Positions 1 through 9,700 of a stretch of DNA of 64,000 bases are shown piece by piece; position 1 is the first letter of the stretch, and the number at the start of each line of letters is the position of its first letter. The stretch comes from Mucilaginibacter sp. Lineage in GTDB: Bacteria; Bacteroidota; Bacteroidia; Sphingobacteriales; Sphingobacteriaceae. Both the position numbers and the translations under genes were made by a program. The notes beneath the pieces were generated by a model. That model was not told the DNA's origin and did no database searches. It worked only from the letters and a program-made list of their open reading frames with translations. The stretch spans positions 17,603 to 81,602 of the forward strand of contig JANXTT010000135.1 of NCBI GenBank assembly GCA_025352225.1. The letters run 5' to 3'.

Positions 1-18
1 TAGCGTTTTTATGGGTAA

Positions 19-1233
19 TTATTTACTAAAAACGCTTGCATAAGGAGCCCACTTTTTTTGCCAGTTAGGGTAATGATCTAATACCATTTGGGGTTTGTAT
101 GTGTACCAGCCATAGCCATCGCGGCGCTCTCGGTTAATCTCGGCAAGCGAATAAACTATTTTACTATCTCTGTCACAAAATATAGGTTTATGGGTGTGTA
201 ATTCGTAATAGCGAGCCCATATTGGCAAGGCGGCGGGGTCATTTACAACAACCTTATCGGATACAGAAACCCTGAATTTGGTAACCATACGTGTGGCAGG
301 TATGGTTTTTACCCTTGTATTATAAATTTTAGAATCCTGAAACCATGCTACTGCGTTTTGTATTGCATCAACAATTTCTTTTTTAGGATTGTTAATACGC
401 ATTAAAAAAAGCACCAGTTCCGCACTTTCGGCATTGCAAATACTTGGTGGTTCAAACTTGCGGGCCCAGACAGGTATAAGTTTAACTTCATCATACTGCT
501 GGCACCAAGCTGTTGGCTTCCCTGTATCATTAATTTGTGTTTTTAAAATGCATGCCAGACCTTTATTGTATGCTTCAATTAATTTTTCGCGGCGTTTAGT
601 ATCAATAAAAGTATAAGGCAAGCTGCCGTCTTTTATTGCTGTTAATAATTCCATTATGCCTTCAAACACGCCATCATTAAATGTTATGCACCTGCTATAG
701 TTTGTTTCCAGAGGATAATATTGGGGCCATCCCCCGTTTTTATATTGAGATGCCAAAATAAAATCGAACCCTTTAAGAGCGGCAGACTTATATTTTTCAA
801 TATTGGTGGCCGTATAAACATTGGCCAAAACGGCTATTTGAGTATAGGTACTTCCATTATCGTATGTGGTATTTAAAATATGCTTTGCGCGGATAAGGCT
901 ATCTTTTTGAGCATCAGTTAAGATGGCCATGATGTCGTAATTTTTAGGCCAGCCACCATTGTTTTTTTGAAAAAGCAAAATATTATCTGCCACATTGGTT
1001 ATTTCGGTCGGCTTATATTTCGGCCGGTTTGGCATAGGATTAATCACGTTATCCTTGTCAAATATATTATACCAGTGATGGGCATTATCGTCAAACGGGC
1101 GGGTGTCAATTTCGGTATATTTTGAGCACGCCTTATGCTGGCAAAACGCCTCAGAATTTACCAACAAAAAAATTGCTGTGGTTAATATTTTACTTATTAG
1201 GATTGTTTTAAATAAAAAAGTGCTTCGCTTCAT
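19..1233 (-). CDS. pelA: Secreted pectate lyase, polysaccharide lyase family 10
   Basis: A 404-residue protein that should cleave polygalacturonate by beta-elimination in the periplasm or outside the cell. Residues 1-31 form an export signal (basic start, hydrophobic core, ending near AFCQ). The mature part carries the PelA/Pel-15 (PL10) signatures in order: NGGWPKNYD near residue 93, DNGSTYTQI near 125, a second NGGWPQYYP near 165 followed by RCITFNDG, and a C-terminal YGWYTYKP with YPNWQKKW. Length fits a single-domain PL10 enzyme. A CAAATTTA motif at 1256-1263 (TAAATTTG on the minus strand) is a plausible -7 promoter element about 23 bases upstream of the start. No SusC/D or other pectin genes are visible beside it, but the window begins just past its stop, so a pectin locus could continue to the left. 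Confidence 0.9.
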   Translation of the reverse strand: MKRSTFLFKTILISKILTTAIFLLVNSEAFCQHKACSKYTEIDTRPFDDNAHHWYNIFDKDNVINPMPNRPKYKPTEITNVADNILLFQKNNGGWPKNYDIMAILTDAQKDSLIRAKHILNTTYDNGSTYTQIAVLANVYTATNIEKYKSAALKGFDFILASQYKNGGWPQYYPLETNYSRCITFNDGVFEGIMELLTAIKDGSLPYTFIDTKRREKLIEAYNKGLACILKTQINDTGKPTAWCQQYDEVKLIPVWARKFEPPSICNAESAELVLFLMRINNPKKEIVDAIQNAVAWFQDSKIYNTRVKTIPATRMVTKFRVSVSDKVVVNDPAALPIWARYYELHTHKPIFCDRDSKIVYSLAEINRERRDGYGWYTYKPQMVLDHYPNWQKKWAPYASVFSK

Positions 1234-1412
1234 GCAGAAGGGATAAATTGGTCTTCAAATTTACTATTTTTTATTCCATAGCCTCCCAGTATAACATATT
1301 TGATACAAAAATGTACCCTAACGGGCTGGGAATAATTCGGTTAATGAAATATTATACGGTCACCTTTTTGCTTTTAAAGCATTAATAGTAAACCATTAAA
1401 ACTTAAAATATC

Positions 1413-2288
1413 ATGAAAACAAAAATTGTTTGTTCGGCTTTACTATGCGCAATATTCTGGGCGGCATGCAACGGTAAAAAGTCCACTACCGCCTCCGATT
1501 ATAGAACATCGGCAGCAGATTCAACTACAGCGTCGCTAAAAAATGCGGATGCATCCCTTAATGCTTTAAAGTTGGTTAAAACAGCCGACATGAATTTTAA
1601 AGTTAAGAACGTTGAGCATGTTAGTGAAAGCATTATCGTGCTTACCGAAAAGTACAAGGGCATGATTATGCATCATTCCTTGCAATCATCAGTAAACAGA
1701 AGCGAGGAATTACCATTGAGTGAGGATTCATTAATTAAGGTATCGTCATATAATACCAATGTTGATATGGTAGTTAAGGTGCCCTCCGATAAGATAGAGG
1801 AATTTATGAACCAGGTTGGTAAAATGGCGGTGTACATAAACCACCGTGACATGGACATACAGGATAAAACACTCGATTATCTTTCGGCACAAATGAAACT
1901 TTTAAACCGTAGCCAATTGGTAGATCAACAAAAAAAAGGGAAAGTTAGGATAGTGGATCCAGGACAAATTATAGGCTTAAAAGATGAATTTGTTGACCAG
2001 CAAATTAGTAACAGACGTATTGATGAGTCAGTGAAATATAGTACCATAGGGTTAAATTTTTACCAAAACAACACGATAGCTAAAGAGGTAATTGCTAATG
2101 ATGACCCCTCAAATTTTAGATTGCCATTTTTTAAACGTTTAATAAATGCTTTTGGTAATGGGTGGTATATATTTAACGAGTTGTTAATTACCTTAGCTAA
2201 TTTATGGGTATTTATTTTGGCTGGTATAGCCGGATGGTTGCTTTACAGATACATAAAACAACGGCGCGTAGGCAATATACCTGTATAA
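1413..2288 (+). CDS. DUF4349 domain lipoprotein with C-terminal membrane anchor
   Basis: A 291-residue envelope protein. The N-terminus has a lipoprotein signal ending in FWAAC, so it is probably lipidated at Cys19. The middle (about 50-225) matches the DUF4349 pattern: a KTADMNFKVKNV strand, a VKVPSDKIEEFMNQV motif and a helical segment. A hydrophobic helix near 253-277 is followed by positively charged residues that would lie in the cytoplasm. DUF4349 proteins are common in Bacteroidota and have no settled biochemical role. It is a monocistron or leads a two-gene unit with the small membrane protein 100 bp downstream, though that gene has its own promoter-like motif. Confidence 0.8.
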   Translation: MKTKIVCSALLCAIFWAACNGKKSTTASDYRTSAADSTTASLKNADASLNALKLVKTADMNFKVKNVEHVSESIIVLTEKYKGMIMHHSLQSSVNRSEELPLSEDSLIKVSSYNTNVDMVVKVPSDKIEEFMNQVGKMAVYINHRDMDIQDKTLDYLSAQMKLLNRSQLVDQQKKGKVRIVDPGQIIGLKDEFVDQQISNRRIDESVKYSTIGLNFYQNNTIAKEVIANDDPSNFRLPFFKRLINAFGNGWYIFNELLITLANLWVFILAGIAGWLLYRYIKQRRVGNIPV

Positions 2289-2355
2289 AGGTGTAAGCCT
2301 AATTGCAAGTTTAAATTTATTTAAAAACGGGTTACTTAATTTCATTAAACATTCC

Positions 2356-2363
2356 TATTTTTG
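2356..2363 (+). promoter_or_regulatory. Bacteroidota -7 promoter element TATTTTTG
   Basis: TATTTTTG fits the TAnnTTTG -7 consensus and lies 24 bases before the ATG at 2388. I see no convincing TTG -33 box at the usual 19-21 base spacing, so this rests on one motif. Confidence 0.4.
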
Positions 2364-2387
2364 GCACAACAAAAAAATAAGTAAGCA

Positions 2388-2576
2388 ATGAGTACAAAAG
2401 AACAGGCAAACGCACCAGGTCATTATATACTTTTAACAGTTGCAATAATTATAGGTATAGTAGGTGTTTACCTGCGTTTTGCCGGTGATGCGCCAATTTT
2501 TAACATACTGGCCAATATTATTTTGGTTATAGGTGTAATAATTGCCTTAAAAGCGGTTTTTGCAATAATGAAATAA
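2388..2576 (+). CDS. Small two-helix membrane protein
   Basis: A 62-residue protein with two predicted transmembrane helices (about 12-31 and 36-60) joined by a short loop. The N-terminal dozen residues are polar (STKEQANAPGHY). I do not recognise a named family; short proteins of this form are frequent in Sphingobacteriaceae. It is supported as real by a -7 promoter-like element upstream, a strong terminator 16 bases after its stop, and an uninterrupted hydrophobic pattern. Confidence 0.6.
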   Translation: MSTKEQANAPGHYILLTVAIIIGIVGVYLRFAGDAPIFNILANIILVIGVIIALKAVFAIMK

Positions 2577-2592
2577 AAAAACTAATAACACT

Positions 2593-2630
2593 AAAAAAGC
2601 GCTTTAGTACAATACTAATGCGCTTTTTTT
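2593..2630. terminator. Bidirectional rho-independent terminator
   Basis: The stem AAAAAAGCGC..TTAGTA pairs with TACTAA..GCGCTTTTTT over about 17 positions with one mismatch and a three-base loop (CAA). A-runs on one side and T-runs on the other let it work on both strands, ending the small membrane-protein transcript (+) and the gldB-patatin transcript (-), which converge here. Confidence 0.85.
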
Positions 2631-2651
2631 ATTGCCCTAAAGCATATCAGG

Positions 2652-3467
2652 TTATATTTTTCTCATTCTTTTTTCGGGTAATAAAATTTGCAACCTTTCG
2701 TTACCTTCAATAGTTTTTAAACCTTCCTGGTAACCTATGTTATAAATCTCTTCTGCTTTATCAGTGTCAAATATGCCATAGCTACCAAGTCCGTGCGGCT
2801 CAATAACTACATCACATAATATTTTATGATTATCAAGGCTGGCATTTATAGCCAGCATGGCCGCTCTATCAACTAACTGCCCAAATGAGTGTATCTCTGT
2901 TACCGGGGGTAAATGGTTACATGACGAACCAATTATAAAATCGCAGTTACCGACTAGTGGCTCTACCGGGAAATTATTAAGTATACCCCCATCAACATAC
3001 ATATGGTTATTAATTACAATAGGCCTGAAAATACCAGGCAAACAGCAGGATGCTAAAATAGCCAGATCAAGGTCGCCATCAGTAAAATAAACTAATTTAC
3101 CCTGCCCCAAATCAACCGACGAAATGGTGATACGGGTATTAAGTTCTTGAAAGGAGTTATGCTTGATGTATTTTTTAAACAGAAACTGAATGTTTAAAAT
3201 AGAGAGCAAGCCCGCGCTCCCAAATGCGGGGCGTAATAATCTTAATAAGTGGCTATCCTGAATAACCTTTAATATATCTTTTGGCGCATACCCTGCAGCA
3301 AAAAAAGCCGCCGCAACTGCTCCCGCACTTGTTCCGGATATATGCGAAAATTGAATGCCTTGTTCAGTAAGAGCCTGTATCACACCTAAGTGTGCTACAC
3401 CTCGTATCCCTCCGCCGGATAATGCCAACCCTATTTTAGGATTATTTTGGTTTATATTTGGATTCAT
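2652..3467 (-). CDS. Patatin-like phospholipase family protein
   Basis: A 271-residue alpha/beta hydrolase of the patatin family, expected to be a lipid acyl hydrolase. The oxyanion-hole motif is SGGGIRG near residue 17-23, the nucleophile motif is GTSAG with Ser47, and the Asp of the Ser-Asp dyad sits in VDGG at residue 159. There is no signal peptide or membrane helix, so it is probably cytoplasmic, and it is a minimal single-domain version. Its start lies inside the end of gldB (26-bp overlap), so the two are co-transcribed and probably translationally coupled. The substrate cannot be told from sequence. Confidence 0.88.
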   Translation of the reverse strand: MNPNINQNNPKIGLALSGGGIRGVAHLGVIQALTEQGIQFSHISGTSAGAVAAAFFAAGYAPKDILKVIQDSHLLRLLRPAFGSAGLLSILNIQFLFKKYIKHNSFQELNTRITISSVDLGQGKLVYFTDGDLDLAILASCCLPGIFRPIVINNHMYVDGGILNNFPVEPLVGNCDFIIGSSCNHLPPVTEIHSFGQLVDRAAMLAINASLDNHKILCDVVIEPHGLGSYGIFDTDKAEEIYNIGYQEGLKTIEGNERLQILLPEKRMRKI

Positions 3468-4485
3468 TTAGTATTTTTTGAAAATCATTATCAATCATTA
3501 ATTGCGCTAATGTTAGTTGGGGGTGCTTATCCATATACTGTTTAACAATTTGCCAGCCTGTCCAAACAGCTAGTTTGGGCGCCGATTCGTTTTTTTCACC
3601 TATGCCTGGTGTAAAAGGAGCCTCGTTCAAATATTTCTGTGTTTTTAAAAAATCGGTCTCGTAAAGCAGGTTTTCATCTAAAAAATAGGCCCATATCTGC
3701 GGCTTAAAGTCATTGCACCATTTTAACTGTTGCGTTGTATAGCCAATTTTTGTAGAGTCAGGTACATCTGGCAATGTTTGATCCATAAAATATAGAATCT
3801 TTCCCTCGTATATCATTTTTGCTAATAACGATTTGTCGTTATCAGTTTCCGGAAACATATCTTCTCGTGCAAAACCCTCTATTATACGCGATGATATATT
3901 ATCAGGCGTAAATCTGCGGGAAATATAATGCGGAAAACTCTCAATAATTGCAGGATAAAATTTGGAATCGGCACCTAAAAACTGATCAAGCCCAATAGCG
4001 AAATAATTATCTCCGATTGAAGTTTGTGCCTGGAAGCCTGAAAAATAAGCATATACATGAGGCATCTGTTTTTTCGGGAAGTAGAATTTAATACGCCGGA
4101 AAGCATCTGTAATTTCGGTGTTTTGCTTGGTAAGGTTTGGATATACAGAATCAACCTCGTGCTTTAACGCCAAGTAATCGTTGCTTGCAAACATTTGGCG
4201 AAGCGTTTTAAAGTAAGCTGTATCATTAATACTGCCATATTGCAGTATGCGTTCTATAAAATCCTGGTAAAACGGGCCGTATGTTTTTTTTAAAAACGCA
4301 GCCTGTTTGGCCATAGGTTGGGTTCGCATTTTATCAAAATCGTGGTCAAAGCGTAAAATGCTTATATTAACTGAAATGTTGCTAACATCAACTTTTTTAT
4401 TCCTAGTACAACTGCTAAATAGCAGGGTAAAAGAAAAAAAAAGGTAAATTTGCTTTATGTGTTTGTATTGCAGCAATGTGTTCAT
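3442..4485 (-). CDS. gldB: Gliding motility lipoprotein GldB
   Basis: A 347-residue lipoprotein: the signal sequence ends in LLFSSC, giving a lipidated Cys26. The conserved start of the mature domain (ISILRFDHDFDKM) and the C-terminal GWQIVKQYMDKHPQLTLAQLM region match GldB, one of the Gld proteins tied to gliding and type IX secretion in Bacteroidota. GldB-like genes are also kept in non-gliding members. It is divergent from nadE, a gene order I know from other Bacteroidota, and overlaps the patatin gene downstream. The CAAAACTA motif just upstream implies an extremely short 5' leader. Confidence 0.85.
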   Translation of the reverse strand: MNTLLQYKHIKQIYLFFSFTLLFSSCTRNKKVDVSNISVNISILRFDHDFDKMRTQPMAKQAAFLKKTYGPFYQDFIERILQYGSINDTAYFKTLRQMFASNDYLALKHEVDSVYPNLTKQNTEITDAFRRIKFYFPKKQMPHVYAYFSGFQAQTSIGDNYFAIGLDQFLGADSKFYPAIIESFPHYISRRFTPDNISSRIIEGFAREDMFPETDNDKSLLAKMIYEGKILYFMDQTLPDVPDSTKIGYTTQQLKWCNDFKPQIWAYFLDENLLYETDFLKTQKYLNEAPFTPGIGEKNESAPKLAVWTGWQIVKQYMDKHPQLTLAQLMIDNDFQKILNESKYKPK

Positions 4486-4490
4486 ACGTA

Positions 4491-4498
4491 CAAAACTA
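4491..4498 (-). promoter_or_regulatory. -7 promoter element of gldB
   Basis: Read on the minus strand this is TAGTTTTG, a TAnnTTTG match only 5 bases from the gldB ATG, which would make the mRNA nearly leaderless. On the other strand nadE has a similar close-in TATATTTC at 4536-4543, so the two divergent promoters share a 60-bp gap. Confidence 0.4.
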
Positions 4499-4545
4499 CT
4501 TTAAAATTATATTTAACGGATAATATCTGTTATTAGTTATATTTC

Positions 4546-6207
4546 ATGAAAATAGCATTAGCCCAGCTTAATTACCATGTTGGTAATTTTGAATCGAATA
4601 CAAAAAAAATAATTGCAGCAATTAATGCTGCCAAAAATAACGCGGCAGATCTGATTGTGTTTTCAGAATTATGTGTATGCGGGTATCCGGCTAGAGATTT
4701 TTTTGAGTTTAAAGAATTTATAGGCTTATGCGAACAGGCAGCTTACCAGATTGCCTCTGTATGTACTGATATTGCATGTATTGTTGGTTTACCTACCCTC
4801 AATTTAAAAGCGCATGGGAAAGAGTTATTTAATACAGCATGGTTTATTGAAAACGGCAAAGTAAAAGGTGCAGTTAATAAAGCCCTGTTACCAAACTATG
4901 ATGTTTTTGATGAATACCGCTATTTTGAGCCCGAAACAGATTTTAATTGCATTGACTTTAAGGGCCACCGCATAGCATTAACTATTTGTGAAGATTTATG
5001 GAATACCATTGAGAATCCGTTATACATAACGCGCCCAATGGATAAACTAATTGAGCAACAACCTGATGTAATGATCAATATTGCCGCGTCGCCATTTGCG
5101 TATAACCATGATGAAGAGCGTATAGATATATTAAGCAATAACTCAAAGCAATATAAACTGCCCTTATTTTATGTTAATCAGGTTGGTGCTCAAACCGAAC
5201 TTATTTTTGATGGCGGATCATTGGTTTTTAATGATGAGGGTACAGTAATTGATGAGCTACCATATTTTAAGGAGCATATAGCATATTATAACTTAGATAA
5301 AATTAGTGGAGGAAAATCTATTATTACATTTGATCATAGGCATACTATAAAACCAGCTCATACCAGCGATATTGAACAAATTTATCAAGGGTTGCTTTTG
5401 GGTATACGTGATTATTTTAGCAAGTCGGGTTTTAAACAAGCCATACTTGGGTTATCAGGCGGCATAGATTCGGCGGTGGTTTGCGCGCTCGCAGCAGAAG
5501 CTTTGGGGGCTCAAAACGTAATGGCTGTATTGTTGCCATCACGTTTTTCGTCAGACCATTCCATTGCAGATGCCGAAGCTCTGGTTAAAAATCTAGGTTG
5601 TAAAAGCGAAACCATTCCGATTAAAACCGTTACCGAAGCTTTTGAGCTGGCTTTAAAGCCGCAGTTTAGCAACCTTCCGTTTAATATCGCCGAAGAAAAC
5701 ATTCAATCGCGCAGCCGTGCAGTGCTATTAATGGCCATGTGTAATAAGTTTGGTTATATTTTGCTTAATACATCTAACAAAAGCGAGGCTGCTGTTGGTT
5801 ATGGAACTTTGTATGGTGATATGTGCGGTGGGATTTCTGTACTAGGCGATGTATATAAAACTCAGGTTTATGAGTTGGCTAACTACATTAACAGGGCACA
5901 CGAGGTTATCCCCCAAAATTCAATAATTAAACCTCCCTCTGCAGAGCTAAGGCCAGATCAAAAAGATTCGGACTCGCTTCCGGAATATGATATACTGGAT
6001 ACCATACTAATGGAGTATATTGAAAATCGTAAATCATCAAGCGAAATTATAGCTATGGGATATGATGAACAGGTAGTTAAACGGATTATTAAACTTGTAA
6101 ATACGGCAGAGCATAAACGTTATCAAACCCCGCCAATTTTGCGTGTTTCGCCAAAAGCATTCGGTATGGGGCGGCGTATGCCAATAGTAGGAAAATATTT
6201 ATCATAG
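4546..6207 (+). CDS. nadE: Glutamine-dependent NAD+ synthetase
   Basis: A 553-residue two-domain enzyme for the last step of NAD synthesis: deamido-NAD + glutamine + ATP to NAD. Residues 1-260 form a nitrilase-type glutaminase with the Glu-Lys-Cys triad visible as Glu41 (FSELCVCGYP), Lys112 (NKALLPNYDVF) and Cys148 (LTICEDLWN). Residues about 275-553 form the synthetase, with the PP-loop SGGIDS at 304-309. Length is normal for the fused, glutamine-using form, so no separate glutaminase is needed. It is a single gene, divergent from gldB. The window also holds a nicotinamide riboside salvage operon at 24.7-25.9 kb. Confidence 0.96.
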   Translation: MKIALAQLNYHVGNFESNTKKIIAAINAAKNNAADLIVFSELCVCGYPARDFFEFKEFIGLCEQAAYQIASVCTDIACIVGLPTLNLKAHGKELFNTAWFIENGKVKGAVNKALLPNYDVFDEYRYFEPETDFNCIDFKGHRIALTICEDLWNTIENPLYITRPMDKLIEQQPDVMINIAASPFAYNHDEERIDILSNNSKQYKLPLFYVNQVGAQTELIFDGGSLVFNDEGTVIDELPYFKEHIAYYNLDKISGGKSIITFDHRHTIKPAHTSDIEQIYQGLLLGIRDYFSKSGFKQAILGLSGGIDSAVVCALAAEALGAQNVMAVLLPSRFSSDHSIADAEALVKNLGCKSETIPIKTVTEAFELALKPQFSNLPFNIAEENIQSRSRAVLLMAMCNKFGYILLNTSNKSEAAVGYGTLYGDMCGGISVLGDVYKTQVYELANYINRAHEVIPQNSIIKPPSAELRPDQKDSDSLPEYDILDTILMEYIENRKSSSEIIAMGYDEQVVKRIIKLVNTAEHKRYQTPPILRVSPKAFGMGRRMPIVGKYLS

Positions 6208-6224
6208 CATAGCAAACAGGCCGA

Positions 6225-6662
6225 TTAATAAACGGCGTTGGTGCTAATTATAATATCCTTTTTACTAATGCTGTCCTTTTTTACCTCAACTGGGTTAATG
6301 TTACCATCCCCATCAAAGGTATTTGCATATAATTGTTTATCTTCTTTAACAAAAATCGAATAACGTCCTGGAGGTAATTTAATGTAATAATCGCCATTGA
6401 CGTTGCTTTGGGACTTAGCTATTAACCTGGAGTTGATATTGTTAAAAAAAGTCCCATTTTCTGTAGTTTGCCCGCGCTTAGTTAACTCATATACAAACAC
6501 CAGCCTTATAACCGGTTTCCCGGGCGTGCTAGTACGCCCGGGCGAAGGCATGTAGTTACCGTGCCTCAGATATATCTTTCCTGTGATCCCTTGCGTAAAA
6601 TGCTTTGGTGCATATGCCATAATATACATTGTGATCAAAACTGATACAAATATTTTGCCCAT
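6225..6662 (-). CDS. Secreted protein with carboxypeptidase-regulatory-like fold
   Basis: A 145-residue protein with a short signal-like N-terminus. The segment QSNVNGDYYIKLPPGRYSIFVKEDKQLYAN (within 90-120) is typical of the beta-sandwich found in carboxypeptidase regulatory-like domains and at the start of Bacteroidota TonB receptors. Here it stands alone with no barrel or protease attached, so it is likely a periplasmic or surface beta-sandwich protein of unknown role. It converges on nadE with an 18-bp gap and is divergent from the subtilase at 6741. Confidence 0.6.
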   Translation of the reverse strand: MGKIFVSVLITMYIMAYAPKHFTQGITGKIYLRHGNYMPSPGRTSTPGKPVIRLVFVYELTKRGQTTENGTFFNNINSRLIAKSQSNVNGDYYIKLPPGRYSIFVKEDKQLYANTFDGDGNINPVEVKKDSISKKDIIISTNAVY

Positions 6663-6740
6663 TTTATACTAACGTTAAATATAAATAGTTATTCCTGTCA
6701 TATCGTCCCTATCAATAAAAGATATATCTTTATTCAATTT

Positions 6741-9700
6741 ATGAAGCCATTTTACTATAAGTTTTTCTTTTCTGCACTGTTTACCCTTTGTTCATATAAT
6801 ATATTTTCTCAGCAAATTTTAACCGATGCAGTTAAAAAAAAAGAGCTGGTAGATTTTGCCGAAAAATTGAATTCAACATATGATATTAATCGAAAAGTTG
6901 CATTTGAGCTGGCTAAACAAAAAGGATGGGCAACATTCTCAGTATCCAGTAATGGAACTATAAGATCATTACAGGGTGTTGATGTTTTAGGCTTTCCTAC
7001 TTATTTAACAACATACAATAACATTATCGCCGCCGCAACAACCCGAACCAATACGGTACAACCGGGTGGAAGCCTGGGCTTAAACTTATCAGGTTCAAGT
7101 AGTTTTATGGCTAATAAACTCGCCATATGGGATGGAGGGTCAGTTTTTTCAAATCACCAGGAATTTGCAGGTAAAACCATAACACTAAAAGACAATGCAA
7201 GTGTAGTTGACCATTCAACGCATGTTGCTGGCACCATGATAGCTAAGGGAGCTTACGCGCCAGCCAGGGGCATGGCGTTTGGTGCCACAACGCTTTTATC
7301 GTACGAGTTTAATAACGATGCGGTAAAAATGGCATTAGCGGCACCTAATCTGCTTGTTTCAAATCACTCCTATGGTTATGTAGCCGGTTGGAATTATAAT
7401 GATACTCAAAGCAGGTGGGAATGGTATGGATTGCCGGGAGACACGGAAGATTATAAATTTGGTTTTTACGGAACTGACGCGCAGGCGTATGATCATATTG
7501 CTTATAACGCACCTAAATATTTAATTGTAGAAGCTGCTGGCAATAACCGCGGTGAAACCGGCCCGCTAGTAGGCGATACCTATTATGGTTATAACTCGCG
7601 TACTGATCAAACGATGGTTAATAAAGGGCCGCGGCCGGGCAACATAAGCAGTAATAATGGATATGATATAATTAGCTTAACAGCCAATGCAAAAAACATA
7701 CTGACAGTAGGAGCGGTAAACCCCTTACCAAATGGGCCATTAAGTGCTGGCGATGTAAAAATTGCAAGTTTTAGTAGTTGGGGGCCAACAGATGATGGCC
7801 GGATTAAACCGGATATTTGTGGCGATGGTGTGAATGTTTTGTCGGCTGGAGTTACAGCCCCTGATGCTTATATCACCTTGTCTGGTACTTCTATGGCAAC
7901 ACCCAATGTAAGCGCGTCTGTATTTTTATTGCAGGAATATTATGCGCAAAAAAACAGCGGGAATTTTATGCTTTCCTCAACGCTTAAAGGGTTGGTATGC
8001 CATACAGCGTTGGATGCCGGTAATCCCGGGCCCGATTATATATATGGTTGGGGATTATTAGATATGTCTAAAGCAGCTCAGGCAATTACTGATAACGGCT
8101 TAAAAAGCATAGTTACAGAAAAGAATATTACCCAAGGTCAAATTCAAACTTATGGTGTAACAGCATCAGGCAATGGCCCATTAGTGGCAACCATAGCATG
8201 GACAGATCCCGAAGGAACTACTACCTTGGATGGTACAATTAACGATCGTACACCTAAGTTGGTTAATGATTTGGACATTAGAGTAAGTGATGGTACAACA
8301 ACCTTTAAACCTTGGGTATTGGATCCCAATAATCCATCGGCAGCAGCTGTTAATGGTGATAACATCAGAGATAATATTGAACAAGTTTATATACCAACTG
8401 CGGCTCCTGGTGTTAATTACACCATTACTGTATCGCACAAAGGAATATTAAAAAATAATGGACAAGCTTATTCCCTGATTGTAACTGGTATAGGGGGAGC
8501 AGTATATTGCGCCTCAGGCCCATTATCAAGTGCTGATTCCAGAATAAATAACGTTACATTTTCCGACATTAATAATACGCCGCCTACAGGCTGTACCACC
8601 TATTCAAACTACACCAATCTAACAGCAACTTTAGAGTTAGGTAAAACATATCCCATGAGCATTACAGCAAGTACCTGTGGTGCCAATTTTAACAAAATAG
8701 CTAAAGTATATATAGACTGGAATGGAAATGGAAGTTTTAATGATGCTGGTGAACTGGTAGCAACATCGTCCGTTATTAACGCAACAGGTTCATTTACTGC
8801 AAATGTTACCATACCAACAAATGTAATACCCGGTAATTATAGCTTAATGCGTGTAGTGTTATCAGAAACTAATGACCCTAATACAATTACTTCTTGTGGT
8901 TCTTATGGAAAAGGAGAAACTCAGGATTATAGAGTTAAATTTGTAAATGCTAGTATTGATGCCGGGGTTACTGCAATAAATAGCCCGGCAGTGAGTGGCA
9001 CGTGCCCTTCTGCAAATGGCAGTATATCAATTCATATCAAAAATTTTGGTACTAGCACGTTAAGCAACATCCCGGTAAATGTAACCATTAACTCGTCGGC
9101 CGGAACTGTTACATTTAGCGAAATCTACTCTGGCACATTGCCTCCTTTAGCCGAAGATGATTTTTTACTTTCCAATACCTTTAGCGCTATAGCAGGGACC
9201 ACCTATACAATAACAGCTGCTACCGCGCTTCCAACCGATCCGGTAGTGGGTAATAACCCAACTAGCATAGTCGCTGCTATCAGTACCTCCCCTGTGCCTA
9301 TTAATTTATTAGCTTTTTATTGTAATGATGCCCAATTGTACAATTTAACAGGAACAGGCGATGGCTTACTATTTTGGTATAAAAATATAAATGATGCTAT
9401 CCCATTTGCGTTTGGTTCGAGTATAGTAACTGCGCAAACACCTTCAAACAACAACTATTATGCAGGTTTAAATAATTTTAGCGGTAACGTTGGCCTGACT
9501 ACAAAAAATATATTTTCTGGCGGGGGGTATAATCAGTTTACCCCATCTGTAACAGTCACTACCAAAGTGCCGGTTACTATACAAAGCGCCAGGTTATACG
9601 TTGGCAACTCCGGTAAAATTTTATTTACAGTAAGTAATGCAAAAAATGGACAAGTCGTTTCCAGTACAACAATTAACGTTATAGCAACGCGAGCTACCCC

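Noticed and set aside
2..36. Inverted repeat AGCGTTTTT / AAAAACGCT at the window start as a terminator
   Set aside because: One arm lies in the last codons of the pectate lyase and the minus-strand 3' arm ends in AAAAACGCT without a T-run; it may be partial because the window begins here.
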